From NCBI GenBank assembly GCA_030156305.1, contig JASGMZ010000127.1, positions 1-8,378 of the forward strand: a DNA stretch of 8,378 nucleotides, in the 5' to 3' direction. The notes under the pieces are model-generated. The model did not search any database. It saw nothing but the letters and a program-made list of their open reading frames with translations, and had not been told where the DNA came from. Positions 5,177 to 8,378 of this stretch are shown one piece after another. The DNA comes from Bacteroidales bacterium (GTDB lineage Bacteria > Bacteroidota > Bacteroidia > Bacteroidales > UBA12077). Position numbers and translations under genes: made by a program. Position 1 is the stretch's first letter; the number at the start of each line of letters is the position of its first letter.

Positions 5177-7366
5177 TTACCTTGTAAAAAGCAATTCTCT
5201 GTATTTAGGAAACGGCCACAATTCATCATCAACAATTAATTCTAACTTATCCACATGATATCTGATTTTTTCTAAAAATGGAACGACCTTCTTAGAATAT
5301 TCAGTAGCTTTTTTCCGGATATCTTCAATTTTATTAGCTTTTTTTCGTGCTTCAATTAATTCGTCGGATAAGTCCTTAATTATTTCAATCCGCTCTGATA
5401 TTTCACTAATGGTATTTAGTTGTGATTTTGCCATATGTTCAAAAATATTCTGCGGATAAAGCGTTTTAATTCCTTTAACATTTTCAAGTAAAATGTTTTG
5501 GTATTTTATTACCGTAGGGATAATGTGATTAAGAACTAAATCGCCCAACACCCGGGCTTCAATCTGTACTTTCTTAACGTATATCTCAAGCCGGATATCA
5601 TATCTGGCTTCCAGCTCACGGGCAGTTAAAACCTGAGTTTTAGCAAAAACATCTTTTGTCTGATCACTTATAAAGGCTTGTAAAGCCTCTGGCACATCAG
5701 AAATATTAGACAATCCACGTTTTTCGGCTTCTTTAATCCAGTCATCACTATAGCCATTTCCTTCAAATCTTATTTTTTTAGATTCGCCAATATATCTTTT
5801 GAGAACTTGAAAAATCGCTTCATCTTTTTTTACCCCCTTATCAATTATAGCATCCACCTCTTGTTTAAATTCAACTAGCTGATTTGCTACTACAGTATTT
5901 AACGTAATCATTGGAGAAGCAACGTTAGCCGAAGATCCCACAGCACGAAATTCGAACCGGTTTCCGGTAAAAGCAAAGGGCGAAGTTCGGTTACGGTCGG
6001 TATTATCGAGTAAAATTTCCGGAATTTTACCAATATCCAATTTTAACTCCGTTTTTTCATCAGGAGTCATTTTTTTATCCGGAACTCTTTTTTCCAACTG
6101 GTCGAGCATACTGGTTAATTGCGAACCAATAAAAACCGACATAATGGCCGGAGGAGCTTCGTGTGCCCCTAAACGATGTTCATTCCCAGCAATGGCAATG
6201 CTGGCTCGCAAAATATCAGCATAATCATGTACCGCTTTTATAGTATTGATTAAAAAGGTTAAAAATTGTAAGTTATTTTTTGGCGTTCGTCCCGGAGACA
6301 ATAAATTTTTCCCGTTATTAGATTGTAACGACCAATTGTTATGTTTTCCCGAGCCATTTATTCCTTTAAAAGGTTTTTCGTGAAACAAAACTCTAAAATC
6401 GTGCTTTCGGGCAACCTTATCCATCAAAGTCATTAACATTTGATTATGATCTACCGCCAGATTAGCTTCTTCATACATCGGAGCACATTCAAACTGGTTC
6501 GGTGCTACCTCGTTATGCCTTGTTTTTATAGGGATTCCTAATTTATAGGCTTCCACTTCGAATTCACACATAAAATTTTTTACTCTGTCGGAGATAGAGC
6601 CAAAATAGTGATCACTAAGTTGCTGGTCTTTTGCCGATGCATGGCCAAGCAATGTGCGTCCAGTAAGATAAAGATCGGGGCGGGCATTGAATAAAGCATT
6701 ATCCACTAAAAAATACTCCTGCTCCCAGCCAAGCATCACATCCACTTTAGCAATTTCTTTATCGAAATATTGACAGACATCTACGGCTGCCTTATCAATA
6801 TAATTTAATGATTTTATCAACGGTGTTTTATAATCTAAAGCTTCGCCAGTGTAAGAAACAAAAATAGTTGGAATACACAACGTATTATCAAACACAAAAG
6901 CTGGCGAAGAAGGGTCCCAGGCAGTATATCCTCGTGCTTCAAATGTGTTTCGTAGCCCGCCACTTGGAAAGCTGGAAGCATCGGGTTCTTGCTGAACAAG
7001 CAATTCGCCCTGAAAATTTTCTACTACCCCTCCATTATCTGCTGGTTCAAAAAAAGCGTCGTGCTTTTCAGCGGTTGTGCCGTTCAACGGATGAAACCAG
7101 TGAGTATAATGGGTCGCTCCTCGGTCAATCGCCCAGGCTTTCATGCCGGTAGCTACCTGATTAGCTATTTTACGATCGATACGAATACCCTTTTCAATGG
7201 CTTCCAATACTTTTTTATAAGCTTCGCCGGATAAATACTCCTGCATTTTCCGGCTGTCAAAAACATTAATTCCAAAATATTCGGAAGTTTTTACTGAAGG
7301 AAGTTTTACTTCTAAAAACTTACGGTTTAATACTTCGCCAATAGCTTTAAAACGAACAGAACTCAT
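5177..7366 (-). CDS. glnN: Glutamine synthetase type III
   Basis: This enzyme makes glutamine from glutamate, ammonia and ATP and is the main ammonia-assimilating enzyme in many Bacteroidota; it acts in the cytosol as a large two-ring oligomer. The 729-residue length fits the GSIII family, which is much longer than GSI (about 470). Visible motifs are the GSIII N-terminal region with THWFHPLNG (about 88-96), the metal-binding GWEQEY (213-218) and RHNEVAPNQFE (283-293). The ATP/glutamate region GINGSGKHNNWS is at 335-346 and NRTSPFAFTGNRFEFRAVGS at 459-478. The C-terminal third is helical and charged. The start at 7366 gives the expected N-terminus; no Shine-Dalgarno is seen. It stands alone after the terminator of the M20 gene, with a candidate promoter in its leader. 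No amtB, glnK or glutamate synthase gene is in the window. Intact. Confidence 0.97.
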   Translation of the reverse strand: MSSVRFKAIGEVLNRKFLEVKLPSVKTSEYFGINVFDSRKMQEYLSGEAYKKVLEAIEKGIRIDRKIANQVATGMKAWAIDRGATHYTHWFHPLNGTTAEKHDAFFEPADNGGVVENFQGELLVQQEPDASSFPSGGLRNTFEARGYTAWDPSSPAFVFDNTLCIPTIFVSYTGEALDYKTPLIKSLNYIDKAAVDVCQYFDKEIAKVDVMLGWEQEYFLVDNALFNARPDLYLTGRTLLGHASAKDQQLSDHYFGSISDRVKNFMCEFEVEAYKLGIPIKTRHNEVAPNQFECAPMYEEANLAVDHNQMLMTLMDKVARKHDFRVLFHEKPFKGINGSGKHNNWSLQSNNGKNLLSPGRTPKNNLQFLTFLINTIKAVHDYADILRASIAIAGNEHRLGAHEAPPAIMSVFIGSQLTSMLDQLEKRVPDKKMTPDEKTELKLDIGKIPEILLDNTDRNRTSPFAFTGNRFEFRAVGSSANVASPMITLNTVVANQLVEFKQEVDAIIDKGVKKDEAIFQVLKRYIGESKKIRFEGNGYSDDWIKEAEKRGLSNISDVPEALQAFISDQTKDVFAKTQVLTARELEARYDIRLEIYVKKVQIEARVLGDLVLNHIIPTVIKYQNILLENVKGIKTLYPQNIFEHMAKSQLNTISEISERIEIIKDLSDELIEARKKANKIEDIRKKATEYSKKVVPFLEKIRYHVDKLELIVDDELWPFPKYRELLFTR

Positions 7367-7404
7367 AAAACATTATTTTAAGGTTAAAAAATAATAATCA
7401 GATA

Positions 7405-7420
7405 CAAAAATAGTATTTTT
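7405..7420 (-). promoter_or_regulatory. Candidate glnN promoter -7 box overlapped by a palindrome
   Basis: The minus strand carries TATTTTTG (7412-7405), a match to TAnnTTTG 38 bp before the glnN ATG. A perfect 7-bp-arm palindrome, AAAAATA-G-TATTTTT (7406-7420), covers it, which would suit an operator site. No clear -33 TTTG at normal spacing is seen. The region is so AT-rich that both matches could be chance. Confidence 0.3.
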
Positions 7421-7536
7421 TACAACAACACCCCCATTTTATAGAGGGTATTACAAATAATTTTTACACTTTTTATACAAAACACCCTAAAATTAAATAC
7501 TTCATAAATAAAAATAATTGTTTTTGCAAAGCATAT

Positions 7537-7569
7537 AAAAAAATCCGGCTTTTTTTAAAAAAGCCGGAT
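7537..7569 (-). terminator. Intrinsic terminator of the M20 dipeptidase gene
   Basis: ATCCGGC followed by T's (7543-7555) pairs with A's followed by GCCGGAT (7557-7569), giving a perfect stem of up to 13 bp with a GC core. On the minus strand it is followed by seven T's (7537-7543, where the last overlaps the stem edge). It begins 23 bp after the stop codon at 7592. The T/A inner arms mean the true loop is probably several A/T bases. Confidence 0.92.
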
Positions 7570-7591
7570 CGTTAAAAAATATATGTTTTTG

Positions 7592-8378
7592 TTATTTATT
7601 CATTTCGGCAAAATATTTATAGAAATAAGGAATAGTATTCATTCCATTAAAGAACTGTTCTAAAGGATAATTTTCATTGGGTGAATGAATGGCATCATCT
7701 TCCAAACCAAATCCCATTAAAACAGATTTTGTTCCTAAAATCTTTTCAAATTCTGAAATAATAGGAATACTACCACCACTACGAACAGGCACAGGCATTT
7801 TATTATACACTTCCTGATAAGCTTTTTCAGCCGCTTTGTAGGCAGGTAAATCAATAGGGCATACATAAGCCTGGCCACCATGTAAATATTTAACATTCAC
7901 CTTAACATAGTCGGGGGCTGTTTTCTCGAAATGGTTTTTAAATAACTCAGCAATTTTCTTGTTATCCTGATTAGGAACTAAACGTGAAGAAATTTTTGCA
8001 TAAGCTTTCGAGGGAAGTACTGTTTTTGCTCCTTCTCCGGTATATCCACCCCATATTCCACACACATCGAATGATGGCCTGATGCCAGTACGCTCAGGAG
8101 TTGTAAATCCTTTTTCGCCATATAATTCTTTAACATCTATTGCTTTCTTATAAGCTTCTTTATCAAAAGGTGCTTCACTCATTTTCTTTCTTTCTTCATC
8201 CGAAACTTCTAATACATCATCATAAAAGCCGGGGATAGTAATATGGCCGTTTCCATCCACCATATCGCTAATCATTTTAGCCAACACATTGATTGGGTTT
8301 GCCACAGCCCCACCAAACAATCCTGAGTGCAGATCTCTGTCAGGGCCGGTAACTTCAACTTCCCAGTAAGCTAATCCG
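7592..8378 (-). CDS. M20-family dipeptidase, C-terminal 261 residues (5' end beyond window)
   Basis: This is the C-terminal part of a zinc metallopeptidase of the M20 dipeptidase (CN2/carnosinase-like) group, which cleaves dipeptides or small peptides, usually in the cytosol. The reading frame stays open through 8378; codons above the TTG at 8320 encode GLAYWEVEVTGPDRDLHSG, so the gene is cut by the window edge and does not start at 8320. Seen in the fragment: DLHSGLFGG (15-23), which opens the dimerisation domain and carries the His that reaches the partner active site; RPSFDVCGIWGGYTGEG followed by KTVLPSKAYAKISSRLVPNQ (about 100-137), typical of this group; RSGGSIPI (199-206), substrate contact; and IHSPNE with His231, the last metal ligand. 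The N-terminal HxD and EE metal ligands must lie outside. Family members are about 450-460 residues, so some 195 residues are missing. A strong terminator follows. Confidence 0.93.
   Translation of the reverse strand, partial: GLAYWEVEVTGPDRDLHSGLFGGAVANPINVLAKMISDMVDGNGHITIPGFYDDVLEVSDEERKKMSEAPFDKEAYKKAIDVKELYGEKGFTTPERTGIRPSFDVCGIWGGYTGEGAKTVLPSKAYAKISSRLVPNQDNKKIAELFKNHFEKTAPDYVKVNVKYLHGGQAYVCPIDLPAYKAAEKAYQEVYNKMPVPVRSGGSIPIISEFEKILGTKSVLMGFGLEDDAIHSPNENYPLEQFFNGMNTIPYFYKYFAEMNK

Noticed and set aside
6868..7234. Plus-strand open frames opposite glnN
   Set aside because: They are antisense to conserved glnN codons and resemble no protein family.
7445..7488. AGGGT/ACCCT inverted repeat in the glnN leader as an operator or riboswitch stem
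   Set aside because: Only five pairs across a 34-base AT-rich loop, with no extension of the stem.
8318..8320. TTG at 8320 as the start of the M20 peptidase
   Set aside because: The frame stays open to the window edge and the upstream codons encode conserved M20 sequence (EVTGPDRDLHSG), so the gene is cut, not started, here.

Overview
The window looks like a chromosomal segment of a member of the Bacteroidota, probably of the Bacteroidales/Marinilabiliales kind. It is AT-rich. It carries a type III glutamine synthetase of the Bacteroides GlnN type, an OmpA-family protein with the TPR, beta-propeller, regulatory-like and OmpA architecture known from type IX secretion, and the long Bacteroidota form of PurM. 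Most genes lack a Shine-Dalgarno sequence, and several starts are preceded by boxes resembling the Bacteroidota -7 element TAnnTTTG. The phylum assignment is firm; the order is an inference.

All six genes lie on the minus strand, so transcription runs from high to low coordinates. From 8378 downward: (1) the C-terminal 261 residues of an M20-family dipeptidase, its N-terminus beyond the window, ending in a strong intrinsic terminator; (2) a 225-bp AT-rich gap with a candidate promoter and a small palindrome; (3) glnN, 729 residues; (4) a 176-bp gap with no convincing terminator; (5) an exported OmpA-family protein of 659 residues, with its start corrected to an internal Met, ending in a textbook terminator; (6) a purM-like gene and prfA (release factor 1), 56 bp apart, each with a similar promoter-like box; (7) a striking array of 8-bp repeats; (8) a small four-helix-bundle (23S rRNA intervening-sequence/S23 family) gene starting 17 bp beyond the array.

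Most of the window is housekeeping: nitrogen assimilation (GlnN), purine synthesis (PurM), translation termination (RF1), peptide turnover (M20) and envelope or secretion scaffolding (OmpA family). The accessory-looking part is 1-570. There, 14 perfect-period 8-mers of two alternating types form a 32-bp higher-order pattern directly upstream of the four-helix-bundle gene. No tRNA, rRNA, CRISPR array, transposase or phage gene was seen. No gene-free stretch exceeds 300 bp.
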